64,000 nt of DNA from Rhizobium rosettiformans. Lineage in GTDB: Bacteria; Pseudomonadota; Alphaproteobacteria; Rhizobiales; Rhizobiaceae. The notes under the pieces were generated by a model. It did not search any database. It worked only from the letters and a program-made list of their open reading frames with translations, and was not told the DNA's origin. This document shows, piece by piece, positions 49,321 to 58,419 of the stretch; the first letter of the stretch is position 1, and each line of letters starts with the position of its first letter. The stretch is taken from positions 4,244,001 through 4,308,000 of the forward strand of contig NZ_CP032405.1 of assembly GCF_016806065.1 (NCBI RefSeq), read 5' to 3'. A program made the position numbers and the translations under genes.

Positions 49321-50044
49321 GACCCATTCAAATTATCCGCCAGGCACCGGCGACACCCAGGCACCGCTGGCCTGGCACGACGGCGATATGCCCTTTTCCA
49401 CCGCCTTTGGCGATCATTTTTATTGCCAGACCGATGGCCGGCTCGAATGCGGCCACGTCTTCCTGGCCGGCAACGGACTGCCGGAACGCTGGCGGGATGC
49501 GGACGATTTCACTATCGGCGAACTCGGCTTCGGCACAGGGCTCAATGCCTGCGAGACCTGGCGCCAATGGAAGGAGCATCGTCGTCCCGGCACTCACCTC
49601 CACTTCGTCTCCTTCGAACTATTTCCCATGCAGGCCGAAGAGATCGACCGCGCCCTCTCCCGGTGGTCGGAGATCGATGCCGAGCGCGAGGTCCTCGTCG
49701 CGCGCTGGCCGACGGATCCTTCAGGCGTCGTTAAAATCGATCTTGATGACCAGACGCGTCTCTCGGTCGTCTGCGGCGATGCCTTGAAAAACCTGACGGC
49801 AAGCACACTGACCTTCGATGCCTGGTTCCTCGATGGCTTCGCCCCCTCGCGCAACAGCGCCATGTGGTCGGCGGACCTCATGCAGCGTGTCCACGACACG
49901 ACGCGAGTGGGCGGCAGCTTTGCGACCTATGCCGCAGCCGGCTTTGTCCGGCGCAACTTGATCGCAGCGGGTTTTGACGTCAAACGTCGACCGGGTTTCG
50001 CCGGCAAGCGGGAAATGCTGTGCGGCGTCAGGCGCTCGGCCTGA
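49319..50044 (+). CDS. mnmD: tRNA 5-methylaminomethyl-2-thiouridine methyltransferase (MnmD)
   Basis: The 241-residue protein matches the methyltransferase half of MnmC: DFTIGELGFGTGLNACETW is the SAM motif I, then LHFVSFELFPMQAEEI, and FDAWFLDGFAPSRNSAMW, the highly characteristic catalytic segment. GSFATYAAAGFVRRNL and FDVKRRPGFAGKREM complete the fold. It methylates nm5U34 of tRNA to mnm5U. It lacks the C-terminal FAD domain, which appears as a separate divergent gene. Its stop is directly followed by the stop of the convergent histidine kinase gene. Confidence 0.93.
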   Translation: MTHSNYPPGTGDTQAPLAWHDGDMPFSTAFGDHFYCQTDGRLECGHVFLAGNGLPERWRDADDFTIGELGFGTGLNACETWRQWKEHRRPGTHLHFVSFELFPMQAEEIDRALSRWSEIDAEREVLVARWPTDPSGVVKIDLDDQTRLSVVCGDALKNLTASTLTFDAWFLDGFAPSRNSAMWSADLMQRVHDTTRVGGSFATYAAAGFVRRNLIAAGFDVKRRPGFAGKREMLCGVRRSA

Positions 50045-53000
50045 TCAGCCTTCGGCGGCGAGCCCGGTGACGGGCCTGCCACTCCATTGCTCGATCTTGC
50101 GCATCAGAAGTTCCGGCGAGATCGGCTTGGAGAGATAGTCATCCATGCCGGCAGCAAGGCAAGCCTCACGGTCGCTGTCGAGCGCATGGGCGGTGACGCC
50201 GATGATCGGGGTCCTTCCGCCGCTGAGGGCAGCCTCTTCCTCGCGGATCACGCCAGTCGCCTGATGCCCGTTCATGACCGGCATCGAGACATCCATCAGG
50301 ATCAGATCCGGCGGCTCGCTGCGCCAGGCCTGAACGGCTTCTTCGCCATTACCAACGATGCGATAGGCAATGCCGCTTCCGGTCAGGATCTGGCGGAAGA
50401 CAATCTGGTTGACGGGATTGTCTTCGGCGATCAGCACCCTCAGGGCCCCATCGTGGGAAAGCACTGAAGCTATTGGCTTGGCCTCAACAGCCGATGGCGC
50501 GCGCGGAGCCAGTGGTGCAGGCGGCGACGAAAGGGGACGAAGGCGTGGCGCGTTCACGCCGTGAACCCGCGCCGTTCGCACCACGTCGATGATCGCGCCG
50601 CGAAGAACGTTGGCCCGCGCCGGCTTCATCAGATGTGCCTGGATCTTCAGGCTTTCGAACAGCCTGTCATCGCCGACCATGTCCATCGAGGTCAGGAAGA
50701 CGAGTGCAATATCGTCGAAGCGACGGTCGCTGCGGATTGCTTTCGCCACGTCGATGCCGTTCATGTCGGGCATCTGGTAGTCGATGACGACGACGTCGAT
50801 CGCCAGCCCTTCCGTATGGGCGGCAGCGAGAATATCAAGGCCGGTCAGCCCGTCCGGAACCGCGAGCCCGTCGAAACCCCACATATCCAGCTGCTCGGTG
50901 ATAATGCGGCGGTTGACGGCGTTGTCGTCGATGACCAGCACCCGCGCATCCTTGACCGTGGCCGGCAGTTCCTTCTGGCCGCGGCGCTCGGCAACGATGG
51001 CGAGCGGCAATTCGACGGAGAAGGCTGAGCCGCGCCCAACCTCGGATTCGACCTGCAGCTTGCCCCCGAAGAGGCGCACGAGACCGCCGGTGATCGCGAG
51101 CCCGAGACCGGTACCCTCGTGGCGACGGGTCGACGATGTGTCGACCTGGGAGAATTTCTCGAAAATCTTCGCCTGCATGTCTTCAGGAATGCCGATGCCG
51201 GTATCCTCGATGCGGAGCTTCAGGATCGCCTGCCCCTCCGCCACGGCATCCGCAGACACCTCGACATGCACGTGGCCCTTCTCCGTGAACTTGATCGCAT
51301 TGCCCAGGAGATTGGTGACAATCTGCCGGAAGCGCCCCGGATCACCCATGAAGGTGTGGCGCACCTTCTGGTCGCCGGAGACCACGAGTTCGATATCCTT
51401 TTCGGCAGCGGCGGCAGACAGCAGCGTCGCCACATCCTCGATGGCCTCGACCGGATCGAAGGGAGACTTGCGCAGCTTGAGCTGTCCGGCGTCGATCTTC
51501 GAGAAGTCGAGAATATCGTTGATGATGGTGAGCAGTGCGTTGCCGGACTTCACCATGATGTCGACAAAGGTCTTCTGGCGGCTGTCGAGTTCGGACTTGG
51601 AAAGCAGTTCCGCCATGCCGAGAACGCCATTCATGGGCGTGCGGATCTCGTGGCTCATATTGGCGAGGAAGTCGGACTTCGCCTTGTCGGCCGCCTCGCT
51701 GCGCGCCAAGAGCACTTCGAGTTCGGCTTCGCGCTCCTTCAGCTCGGTGAAATCGGTGAGCACGACAACACAACTGCGGTCGCCACCGAAGGTCGCTTCC
51801 AGCTTGACCCAGGTCTTGCCGTCGACGAGGAAATTGGTCGAGACTGCGTTTGCTGTCTGCACGGCCGATTGCCATTGCTGCAGAATGTCGTGCGCTTCCT
51901 CGCCGAAATCGCCACGCGCCGCGCAATATTCGAAGATCGGCCGCCAGCTTTCGCCCGACGCCACCAGGTTTTCGGGCAGGTTCAGGATGCGGCTGAAGGA
52001 AGGATTGACCTCCGCGATCCGGCCTTGCTCGATCATCATTAGGCCTTGCGTCATCATCCGCATGGATTCCTGGACGAAGCGTCCGAGCCGCTCCAGCTTT
52101 TGCTGCGCCTGGTCGATCTCGCGTTCGCGCGCCCGCATCTCGGTGAGATCGGAATAGGTGAGCAGGATCTTGCGGTCATGCAACCGCGTGATCGTTGCCA
52201 GAACGAACTTGCCATCGTCATAGGCGAGTTCGGTGACATGCGAGCCTTCCAGCGCATCGAACTGCGCAACGCGGGCGCGATAGCCTTCCTCGAACTCGAT
52301 ACCAGGCCAGGCATAGCCGAGCTTGTGGTTCATCTCGCAATAGGACCGGAAGCTCAGCCCGCTCAGCTGCATGTTAGCCGGCCAGCGCCAGATGTCCCGG
52401 CACTTCTCGTTGGCGAATTCGACCATGTAGTCGGAATTCATGATCACCACGCCGACAGGCATGACCTGCAACATCGAGACGATGTCGGCATAGAGCGACT
52501 CGGCACGCGCTTGGGCCGCGACGAGCGCAAGCTGCCCCTTCTTCAGGATGGAAATGTCGTTCACCGACCCGACGATGTAGTGCTTCTTCTCGGCGGTAGT
52601 GATCCGGCTCAATCGCGTGATGACAGAGATCTCCTCGCCGTCTCGAACCACGACTTCGCGGTTCTTCTCGATCATCTCGCCCGTTTCGAAGATGCGGAGG
52701 TTTTCCTCCTTCATCAACTGGCCCTGCTCCGGCCATAGCTCCTCTTCGGTCAAACCGTAAATGTCTTCCCGCCGCTGGCCGTGCAGGTCCTCATAGGCAG
52801 TGTTGACGTAGATCATCCGCCTATTGATATCGCGGATGAAAACCGGAACCGGCATTTGCTCAAGTGCAGCACGGTAGAGGAGCGTCTCCTCCTCGCGCTG
52901 CAACATGTCCGAGATATCGGAGTAGGTCAGGAGAATGCGGCCACCGTCAATGCGACGACTGCCGCCAGCGAGCGCACGTCCGGAAGGGGTCTTGACGTCG

Positions 53001-54052
53001 ATCAGCGCGCCCTCGTTCAGGCCGAGAACCTGTTCCATGCGAAAGGCCACACGCTCTTCGAGTTCCTCGGCGCTGACGCCGGGAATGCCGCGACCGATCG
53101 TCCGTGTCAGGAACTCCCGGTACGTCATGCCCTCCAGGGGTATGGGCGGATCAAGTTCCGCCATTTCGACAATGGCGGGATTGGCGAAGGCGATATTTGC
53201 ATCGGCATCAAGGACGATGATGCCGACAGGAAGCGAGGCCATGAGGCTCTGGAGTTGCGACTGCAGCGATTCGGATTCCCGCCGCGCAGCTTCCAGTTTC
53301 TGCTGCTCTTGCCTAAGCAGCGACAGATCTGTGATCGAGCCGACAATGTAGCGGTCTCCGTCAGGGCCGGTCACGGCACCGGTACGGGAGAGAACCGGCA
53401 CGCGTTCCCCGTCCGCACGGATGAAGGTTTCCTGAACTTCCTCCGTAATACCGCGTTCCAGAACGCGGCTATTTCCCTCGAAATAGTCCTGCCCAAGTTC
53501 GCGGAAGTTTTCCTGTTCTGTCCGACCGAGGAGCTCCTCAAGTGGCCGCCCGACCATATCGGCATAGGCGCAATTGGCAAAAATCAGCCTGTGATCGGCG
53601 CCGCGGACATAGGTTGCGACCGGATACTGTTCCAGCACGGCCTGAAACAGAGGGGCAGACGGCAACGCGGCCGGTGTGATAGGCGTCGCTGAAACGGACG
53701 CGACGCTCTCCTCCATGAAAGCGAAGAGATAGATCCGGTCATCGTCGTCGAAGAAGCGTTCGATATGCAGGACCCGCGTCGGTCCGCCCGGTTCACCCCG
53801 CAGCTGCAGCGCCTCGTCCTCCCCGAATACGAGAACCCGCCGCTCGCGATCGTCGCGCAGGGCGTCCAGATCGCCGCCCAGGATTTCCCGATCGCTGCGA
53901 CCGACGAAGCTTTCGACCGACAGGTTGTGCAGGTCGGCAAAGGCCGCATTGACCGCGACATAGCGCAGCTCGCTGTCCTTCACGTAGGAAGGCAGATCAA
54001 GCACCGCGATCTTGTCGCAGACCAAGTCCAGCAAGTCGCTTCCCCGGATCAA
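50045..54052 (-). CDS. Six-PAS hybrid histidine kinase with two receiver domains
   Basis: This very large cytoplasmic sensor has 1335 residues and no membrane segment. Six PAS-like domains follow each other (approximately residues 5-115, 133-255, 266-390, 393-510, 518-645 and 655-780), the last of PAS-7 type. The kinase core has phosphoacceptor histidine FLANMSHEIRTPMNGVLGM, the N box NLLGNAIKFTEKG and the G boxes DTGIGIPEDM and GTGLGLAI. Two receiver domains follow, with DYQMPDMNG and LMDVSMPVMNG, and it ends without an Hpt domain. Ligands are unknown. Translation starts at TTG 54052, which has an excellent ribosome site GGAGGAGGGAGA. An Hpt protein elsewhere would be needed for phosphorelay. 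Confidence 0.93.
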   Translation of the reverse strand: MIRGSDLLDLVCDKIAVLDLPSYVKDSELRYVAVNAAFADLHNLSVESFVGRSDREILGGDLDALRDDRERRVLVFGEDEALQLRGEPGGPTRVLHIERFFDDDDRIYLFAFMEESVASVSATPITPAALPSAPLFQAVLEQYPVATYVRGADHRLIFANCAYADMVGRPLEELLGRTEQENFRELGQDYFEGNSRVLERGITEEVQETFIRADGERVPVLSRTGAVTGPDGDRYIVGSITDLSLLRQEQQKLEAARRESESLQSQLQSLMASLPVGIIVLDADANIAFANPAIVEMAELDPPIPLEGMTYREFLTRTIGRGIPGVSAEELEERVAFRMEQVLGLNEGALIDVKTPSGRALAGGSRRIDGGRILLTYSDISDMLQREEETLLYRAALEQMPVPVFIRDINRRMIYVNTAYEDLHGQRREDIYGLTEEELWPEQGQLMKEENLRIFETGEMIEKNREVVVRDGEEISVITRLSRITTAEKKHYIVGSVNDISILKKGQLALVAAQARAESLYADIVSMLQVMPVGVVIMNSDYMVEFANEKCRDIWRWPANMQLSGLSFRSYCEMNHKLGYAWPGIEFEEGYRARVAQFDALEGSHVTELAYDDGKFVLATITRLHDRKILLTYSDLTEMRAREREIDQAQQKLERLGRFVQESMRMMTQGLMMIEQGRIAEVNPSFSRILNLPENLVASGESWRPIFEYCAARGDFGEEAHDILQQWQSAVQTANAVSTNFLVDGKTWVKLEATFGGDRSCVVVLTDFTELKEREAELEVLLARSEAADKAKSDFLANMSHEIRTPMNGVLGMAELLSKSELDSRQKTFVDIMVKSGNALLTIINDILDFSKIDAGQLKLRKSPFDPVEAIEDVATLLSAAAAEKDIELVVSGDQKVRHTFMGDPGRFRQIVTNLLGNAIKFTEKGHVHVEVSADAVAEGQAILKLRIEDTGIGIPEDMQAKIFEKFSQVDTSSTRRHEGTGLGLAITGGLVRLFGGKLQVESEVGRGSAFSVELPLAIVAERRGQKELPATVKDARVLVIDDNAVNRRIITEQLDMWGFDGLAVPDGLTGLDILAAAHTEGLAIDVVVIDYQMPDMNGIDVAKAIRSDRRFDDIALVFLTSMDMVGDDRLFESLKIQAHLMKPARANVLRGAIIDVVRTARVHGVNAPRLRPLSSPPAPLAPRAPSAVEAKPIASVLSHDGALRVLIAEDNPVNQIVFRQILTGSGIAYRIVGNGEEAVQAWRSEPPDLILMDVSMPVMNGHQATGVIREEEAALSGGRTPIIGVTAHALDSDREACLAAGMDDYLSKPISPELLMRKIEQWSGRPVTGLAAEG

Positions 54053-54276
54053 ATCAGTTTCTCCCTCCTCCGATCAATGACGCGGAATGGTAAACAGCGG
54101 GTAAGCGAACCACCATCCCAAGCTTTAAAAGCGAAGCAGAATGAACGCGTATCGGTCTCGGATCCCGTCATCGGCACCACTGTTCCAGATGAGCCGGTTT
54201 TTCGTCGCAAACGGCAATGCCTTTTCAGCCGCGAACCTGCGAGACTTGATGTCGAGATTGACACAATGGATCGACC

Positions 54277-55863
54277 ATGAGCGACATTACCACCTCCGCC
54301 TTGTCCGAGACTGATACGCTATCCGTCGGCGGTGAACGCCGCCGGCGAACCGGCGGTCGAGGCGCTGAACGCATCCGCACCGGTGCGGCCGGCAAGTATC
54401 GCAATCTCGTCAATCGCCTCGCAAAGACGGAGCTCCTCGATCCGGCGGCGCTCGACGCGATGCATGAGGCCTCGCTCACCATCCTCGAAGAGATCGGCAT
54501 GGACATCATGCTGCCCGAGGCCCGCACCATCATGAAAGCGCATGGCGCCGAGGTCACTGAAGGCTCCGACCGCGTCCGCTTCGACCGCAACCTGATCATG
54601 GACATGATCGCGTCGGCCCCGCGCGAGTTCCAGATGTTCGCCCGCAATCCCGAGCGCAACGTCAAGATGGGCGGCAACAACCTCGTCTTCGCCCAGATCG
54701 CCTCCGCCCCCTTCGTCGCCGACCGCGAAGGCGGCCGCCGCGCCGGCAACCAGGAAGACTTCCGCAAGCTTGTGAAGCTCGCCCAGTGCTACGACGTGAT
54801 CCACACGACCGGCGGCTATCCGGTCGAGCCGATCGACATCCACGCCTCCGTGCGCCACCTCGACTGCCTCTCCGACATGGTGAAGCTGACCGACAAGGTC
54901 TTCCACTGCTACTCGCTCGGCAAGCAGCGCAATCTCGACGCCATCGAGATCGCCCGCATCGGCCGCGGCGTCTCCATGGAGCAGATGGAGAGCGAGCCCT
55001 CGCTCTTCACCATCATCAACTCGTCCTCGCCGCTCCGGCTCGACGGCCCAATGCTGCAGGGCATCATTGAAATGTCGTCCCGCGGCCAGGTCGTGGTGAT
55101 GACGCCGTTTACGCTGGCCGGCGCCATGGCACCCGTCACCATCGCCGGCGCCGTCGTCCAGCAGAATGCCGAAGCCCTTTGCGGCATCGCCTTCACCCAG
55201 ATGGTCAAGCGCGGCGCACCCGTCGTCTATGGCGGCTTCACCTCGAATGTCGACATGAAGACCGGCGCCCCCGCCTTCGGCACGCCGGAATACATGAAGG
55301 CCGTCATCGTCGGTGGCCAGCTCGCCCGCCGCTATGGCATTCCCTACCGCACCTCCAACACCAATGCCGCCAACACGCTCGACGCTCAGGCCGCCTATGA
55401 GAGCGCTTTCTCGCTGTGGGCGCTGACGCAAGGCGGCGGCAATTTCATCATGCATTCCGCCGGCTGGACCGAAGGCGGACTGACGGCCTCCTTCGAGAAG
55501 TTCATCCTCGATGTCGACATGCTGCAGATGGTGGCGGAATTCCTCACCCCCCTCGACGTCAGCCAGGATGCGCTGGCGCTCGACGCCGTCCGCGAAGTCG
55601 GCCCCGGCGGCCACTTCTTCGGCACGGCCCACACGCTCGCCCGCTACGAGAGCGCCTTCTATTCGCCGATCCTCTCCGACTGGCGCAACTTCGAGACCTG
55701 GACCGAGGCCGGCCGCCCGACCACCTACGACCACGCCAACCGCATCTTCAAGGAGAAGCTGGCCTCTTACGAGCGTCCGCCGATCGATCCGGCCATCGAG
55801 GAAGAGCTCGACGCCTTTGTGGCGAAACGCAAGGCCGAAGGCGGGGTTGCGACGGATTTCTGA
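54277..55863 (+). CDS. MttB-family methyltransferase, non-pyrrolysine type
   Basis: The 528-residue TIM-barrel protein belongs to the trimethylamine methyltransferase superfamily (COG5598): LDAMHEASLTILEEIGMDI at the N-terminus, NVKMGGNNLVFAQIASAP, DIHASVRHLDCLSDMV, VVMTPFTLAGAMAPVTIAGA and RTSNTNAANTLDAQAAYESA. No in-frame TAG occurs, so there is no pyrrolysine; such members demethylate quaternary amines, for example glycine betaine (MtgB) or proline betaine, passing the methyl group to a corrinoid protein. No corrinoid or RamA-like gene is adjacent, so partner proteins must be elsewhere. It ends four bases before the convergent WYL regulator. Confidence 0.88.
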   Translation: MSDITTSALSETDTLSVGGERRRRTGGRGAERIRTGAAGKYRNLVNRLAKTELLDPAALDAMHEASLTILEEIGMDIMLPEARTIMKAHGAEVTEGSDRVRFDRNLIMDMIASAPREFQMFARNPERNVKMGGNNLVFAQIASAPFVADREGGRRAGNQEDFRKLVKLAQCYDVIHTTGGYPVEPIDIHASVRHLDCLSDMVKLTDKVFHCYSLGKQRNLDAIEIARIGRGVSMEQMESEPSLFTIINSSSPLRLDGPMLQGIIEMSSRGQVVVMTPFTLAGAMAPVTIAGAVVQQNAEALCGIAFTQMVKRGAPVVYGGFTSNVDMKTGAPAFGTPEYMKAVIVGGQLARRYGIPYRTSNTNAANTLDAQAAYESAFSLWALTQGGGNFIMHSAGWTEGGLTASFEKFILDVDMLQMVAEFLTPLDVSQDALALDAVREVGPGGHFFGTAHTLARYESAFYSPILSDWRNFETWTEAGRPTTYDHANRIFKEKLASYERPPIDPAIEEELDAFVAKRKAEGGVATDF

Positions 55864-55867
55864 TCAG

Positions 55868-56545
55868 TCAGGACAGCTGCTTCAAGTAAGCCTGATAGGT
55901 CTGATGCGGCTCAGGTTCGAAACGGTCCGGCATGACCTTCCAGTCCTCGACCCGGTCGAGGCGGAAGTCGCGGAAGCCGGCGCGCATCTCGCACCAGGCG
56001 GTCATCACCCAGATCGCGCCAAAGGCGGCGAGCCCCAGCGGCCAGAGGACGCGCTGGCTGCGCTCGCCGGGCAGCGAGTGATAGGCCACCCACACCTTGC
56101 GCTTGGCCGACAGCGCCGATCGGACATCGCCGAGGCAGGCCGGCACTTCCGGCTGGGCCGAGGATCGGAAGGCGTGGATGGGTGCCGAGATAAGGCGTTC
56201 GGCATGATCCTTCGGCAACATGCCGAGCATTTTCTCCTTCGCTTCCCGCGCCGCCTGGCCGAGCCTGGGATCCCCGAGCATCTCGACGGCGCGAAGCCCG
56301 AAGGCGAGCGCTTCCAACTGTTCGAAGGTGAATGTGAGCGGCGGCGCGTCGAAAGCCTCGCGCAGCATGTAGCCCACCCCGCGTTCACCCTCGATCGGCG
56401 CGCCGGAGGCGATCAGGTGATCCATGTCGCGATAGATAGTCCGCGGCGCGACCTCCATCTTCTCGGCGATCTCGGCTGCGGTCATCGCGCGACCTGTCGC
56501 GCGCATCAGCTGGATGATCCGGAACAGGCGGTCGGCGGGGCGCAT
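55868..56545 (-). CDS. WYL-domain transcriptional regulator (YafY-like)
   Basis: The 225-residue regulator has an N-terminal winged helix-turn-helix (RLFRIIQLMRATGRAMTAAEIAEKM and VAPRTIYRDMDHLIASGAPI, HTH_11 type) and a C-terminal WYL domain (VWVAYHSLPGERSQRVLWPLGLAAFGAIWVMTAWCEM and RDFRLDRVEDW). WYL regulators sense nucleic acids or small ligands and often control DNA-damage or defence genes. It is divergent from the ABM/AlkC operon over 84 bases, so it is the likely repressor or activator of those genes. Confidence 0.88.
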   Translation of the reverse strand: MRPADRLFRIIQLMRATGRAMTAAEIAEKMEVAPRTIYRDMDHLIASGAPIEGERGVGYMLREAFDAPPLTFTFEQLEALAFGLRAVEMLGDPRLGQAAREAKEKMLGMLPKDHAERLISAPIHAFRSSAQPEVPACLGDVRSALSAKRKVWVAYHSLPGERSQRVLWPLGLAAFGAIWVMTAWCEMRAGFRDFRLDRVEDWKVMPDRFEPEPHQTYQAYLKQLS

Positions 56546-56629
56546 GCAGGCCTCCTTCGAAGGTAATGGCCAGAAGGTTGTCAGTTGCTCTGTGCTAGGT
56601 CAAGCCATCATCGTCAACGGGAGAGCCAC

Positions 56630-56941
56630 ATGACCACCAACACCATCCTAGAAATCGCGGTCTGCACCGTAACCGACAAACCGGCCGCGGAAGAGGCTCG
56701 TCGTGCCGCCATGGCTGCGGTCAAGACCTATCCAGGCTTCGTCAGCTGGCGGCCGCTCAACTCCATGGATCAACGCGACATGATCGCCGACCTCGTCGAA
56801 TGGGCCGACAAGCAAAGCGCCGACGCAGCAGCCGCAAAGGTTCAGGCAGATCCGGCCTTCGCACCTTACATGGCAGCGATCACGGGTGTTACGCTAATGC
56901 AGCACTTCGAGACGCAGGACACTATCCGAGACAATGGCTGA
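56630..56941 (+). CDS. ABM-like ferredoxin-fold small protein
   Basis: The 103-residue protein has the dimeric alpha/beta barrel pattern of antibiotic biosynthesis monooxygenases: a first strand ILEIAVCTVTDKPA, helix EEARRAAMAAVKTYPGFVSWRPL, strand DMIADLVEWADKQSADAAA and a final strand GVTLMQHFE. Function in the family ranges from quinone oxidation to haem breakdown to no known catalysis, so substrate is unknown. GGGAGAG precedes ATG 56630. Its stop lies inside the AlkC gene (8 bp overlap), so the two are co-translated; the WYL regulator faces away. Confidence 0.78.
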   Translation: MTTNTILEIAVCTVTDKPAAEEARRAAMAAVKTYPGFVSWRPLNSMDQRDMIADLVEWADKQSADAAAAKVQADPAFAPYMAAITGVTLMQHFETQDTIRDNG

Positions 56942-58076
56942 GCCGCTGAAACACCTGATCGGCCCAAACACCGCTCGCGACACGGCAGAGGCCGTGGCGC
57001 GGGCGAGTGAGACTTTCGATCGCGCCGCCTTCCTCGCTGACATCCTGCCGGTCATCGACGACCTGGAACTGATGCAACGTGGTCAATGCATTGCGGATGC
57101 GCTGCACCGCCATCTGCCGGACGATTTCGAGCAAGCAGCCTCCATCCTGCATTCTTGCCTCCCAGGACCGGAACAGGGCGGCCTCAGCGGCTGGGCCCTC
57201 CTCTCCTTCAATCAGTATATTGCCGCCCATGGCCGCCGCGATCTCGTAACCTCCCTCGGCCTTCTGAAGGCACTGACGCCGCATTTCACCGGAGAATTCG
57301 GCATCCGCCCCTTCATTGCCGAAGAGCAAGACAGGGCCCTGGCGATTATCGCCGGCTGGGCAAACGACCCGAACCACCATGTCCGGCGACTTGCCAGCGA
57401 AGGCACCCGCCCCCGCCTCCCCTGGGCCATGCGACTACCGCGGCTGGTCCGGGAACCATCCCCGATCCTGCCAATCCTCGAAGCCCTGATTGACGACCCC
57501 GAGGATTATGTCCGCCGCTCGGTTGCCAACAGCCTGAACGACATCGCCAAGGATCACCCGGATCTGGTAGCAGACTTCGTTGAACGGCATAGGGCCGGCG
57601 CTTCCAAGGATCGGCTTTGGCTGCTCAAACACGCCTCGCGCACGCTCATCAAGAAGGGCCATGCCAAGGCGCTCGCCAATTTCGGCTTCGAGCCACTCTC
57701 CGATGTCACCGTGACACTGGCTCTTGCAAACGACCGCGTGAGCTTCCCCGGAGAGCTCGGCTTCGAGGTCCGGCTTCGCAACAATGGAATTGAGGTACGC
57801 ACCGTTCTGGTCGATTACGCCATCCACCATCAGAAGAAGGACGGCTCGCTCTCGCCCAAGGTCTTCAAGGGCAAGAGTCTGATGATACGGCCCGGAGAAA
57901 GCCTGGCGTTCGCCAAGCGCCACACCTTACGGCCGATCACGACGCGGGTCTATCATCCTGGCGTTCACAGGCTGGAAGTCATGCTGAACGGCGTCGTTCA
58001 GGCCGGGGCAGATTTTGAGCTGACCGCCCTGCAAACACCGATGACGGGAAGCGGCGCAACCATTGAGACACGATAG
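56934..58076 (+). CDS. AlkC-like DNA alkylation repair protein with Ig-like tail
   Basis: The 380-residue protein consists of HEAT-like repeats (FLADILPVIDDLELMQRGQCIADAL, ALAIIAGWANDPNHHVRRLASEGTRPRLPWA, PILEALIDDPEDYVRRSVANSLNDIAKDHPDLV) typical of the AlkC/AlkD glycosylases, and a C-terminal beta-rich domain of about 110 residues (VTVTLALANDRVSFPGELGFEVRLRNNG and YHPGVHRLEVMLNGV) resembling the Ig-like domain of AlkC. The W/R-rich repeat VRRLASEGTRPRLPW is the DNA-contact motif. AlkC excises 3-methylcytosine and 3-methyladenine. It overlaps the ABM-like gene by eight bases and is followed by a hairpin. Confidence 0.86.
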   Translation: MAEPLKHLIGPNTARDTAEAVARASETFDRAAFLADILPVIDDLELMQRGQCIADALHRHLPDDFEQAASILHSCLPGPEQGGLSGWALLSFNQYIAAHGRRDLVTSLGLLKALTPHFTGEFGIRPFIAEEQDRALAIIAGWANDPNHHVRRLASEGTRPRLPWAMRLPRLVREPSPILPILEALIDDPEDYVRRSVANSLNDIAKDHPDLVADFVERHRAGASKDRLWLLKHASRTLIKKGHAKALANFGFEPLSDVTVTLALANDRVSFPGELGFEVRLRNNGIEVRTVLVDYAIHHQKKDGSLSPKVFKGKSLMIRPGESLAFAKRHTLRPITTRVYHPGVHRLEVMLNGVVQAGADFELTALQTPMTGSGATIETR

Positions 58077-58083
58077 AACGAGA

Positions 58084-58106
58084 GAGGCCCGCCGGAAGCG
58101 GGCCTC
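58084..58106. terminator. Hairpin between alkC-like and PepSY genes
   Basis: GAGGCCCGC (58084-58092) and GCGGGCCTC (58098-58106) are a perfect 9-bp stem with a 5-nt loop. T-runs are short on both sides, so it is a probable bidirectional terminator for these convergent genes. Confidence 0.6.
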
Positions 58107-58134
58107 GAATAGATTGAGATAGCGGTCCTGCGCC

Positions 58135-58407
58135 TCAGTCGTTTTCGATCTTCAGCAATTCGCCCGAGACGGGATGGAAGGTCGCTTCGACACGCTGACC
58201 GTCGCGCATCCCCTTCACCTCATAGCAGCCGTCATCGACGGTGATCTCCTCGGCCCTGACATTCGCAGCCAGAGCCTTCTGCTCCATGTCCCCGAGCGAC
58301 ATCCGCGCATCAGCCGCCACATCCCGGCAGGACGGATCGTCATCGGCCTGAACGGATCCGATCGAAGCGGCAAGGATAAGGGCAGATGCGGCGAGAAGGG
58401 TCTTCAT
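58135..58407 (-). CDS. Exported PepSY-domain protein
   Basis: The 90-residue protein has a signal peptide (MKTLLAASALILAASIGSVQA) and a single PepSY domain (AEEITVDDGCYEVKGMRDGQRVEATFHPVSGELLKIEND). PepSY domains are thought to inhibit proteases or bind envelope ligands; this tiny secreted form is common in rhizobia and unassigned. Two cysteines in the mature part may pair. ATG 58407 has GGAG upstream; another in-frame ATG at 58419 is less well placed. Confidence 0.78.
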   Translation of the reverse strand: MKTLLAASALILAASIGSVQADDDPSCRDVAADARMSLGDMEQKALAANVRAEEITVDDGCYEVKGMRDGQRVEATFHPVSGELLKIEND

Positions 58408-58419
58408 GGCTGTCTCCAT

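Noticed and set aside
54277..55863. MttB with pyrrolysine
   Set aside because: The frame has no internal TAG; it belongs to the non-pyrrolysine branch.
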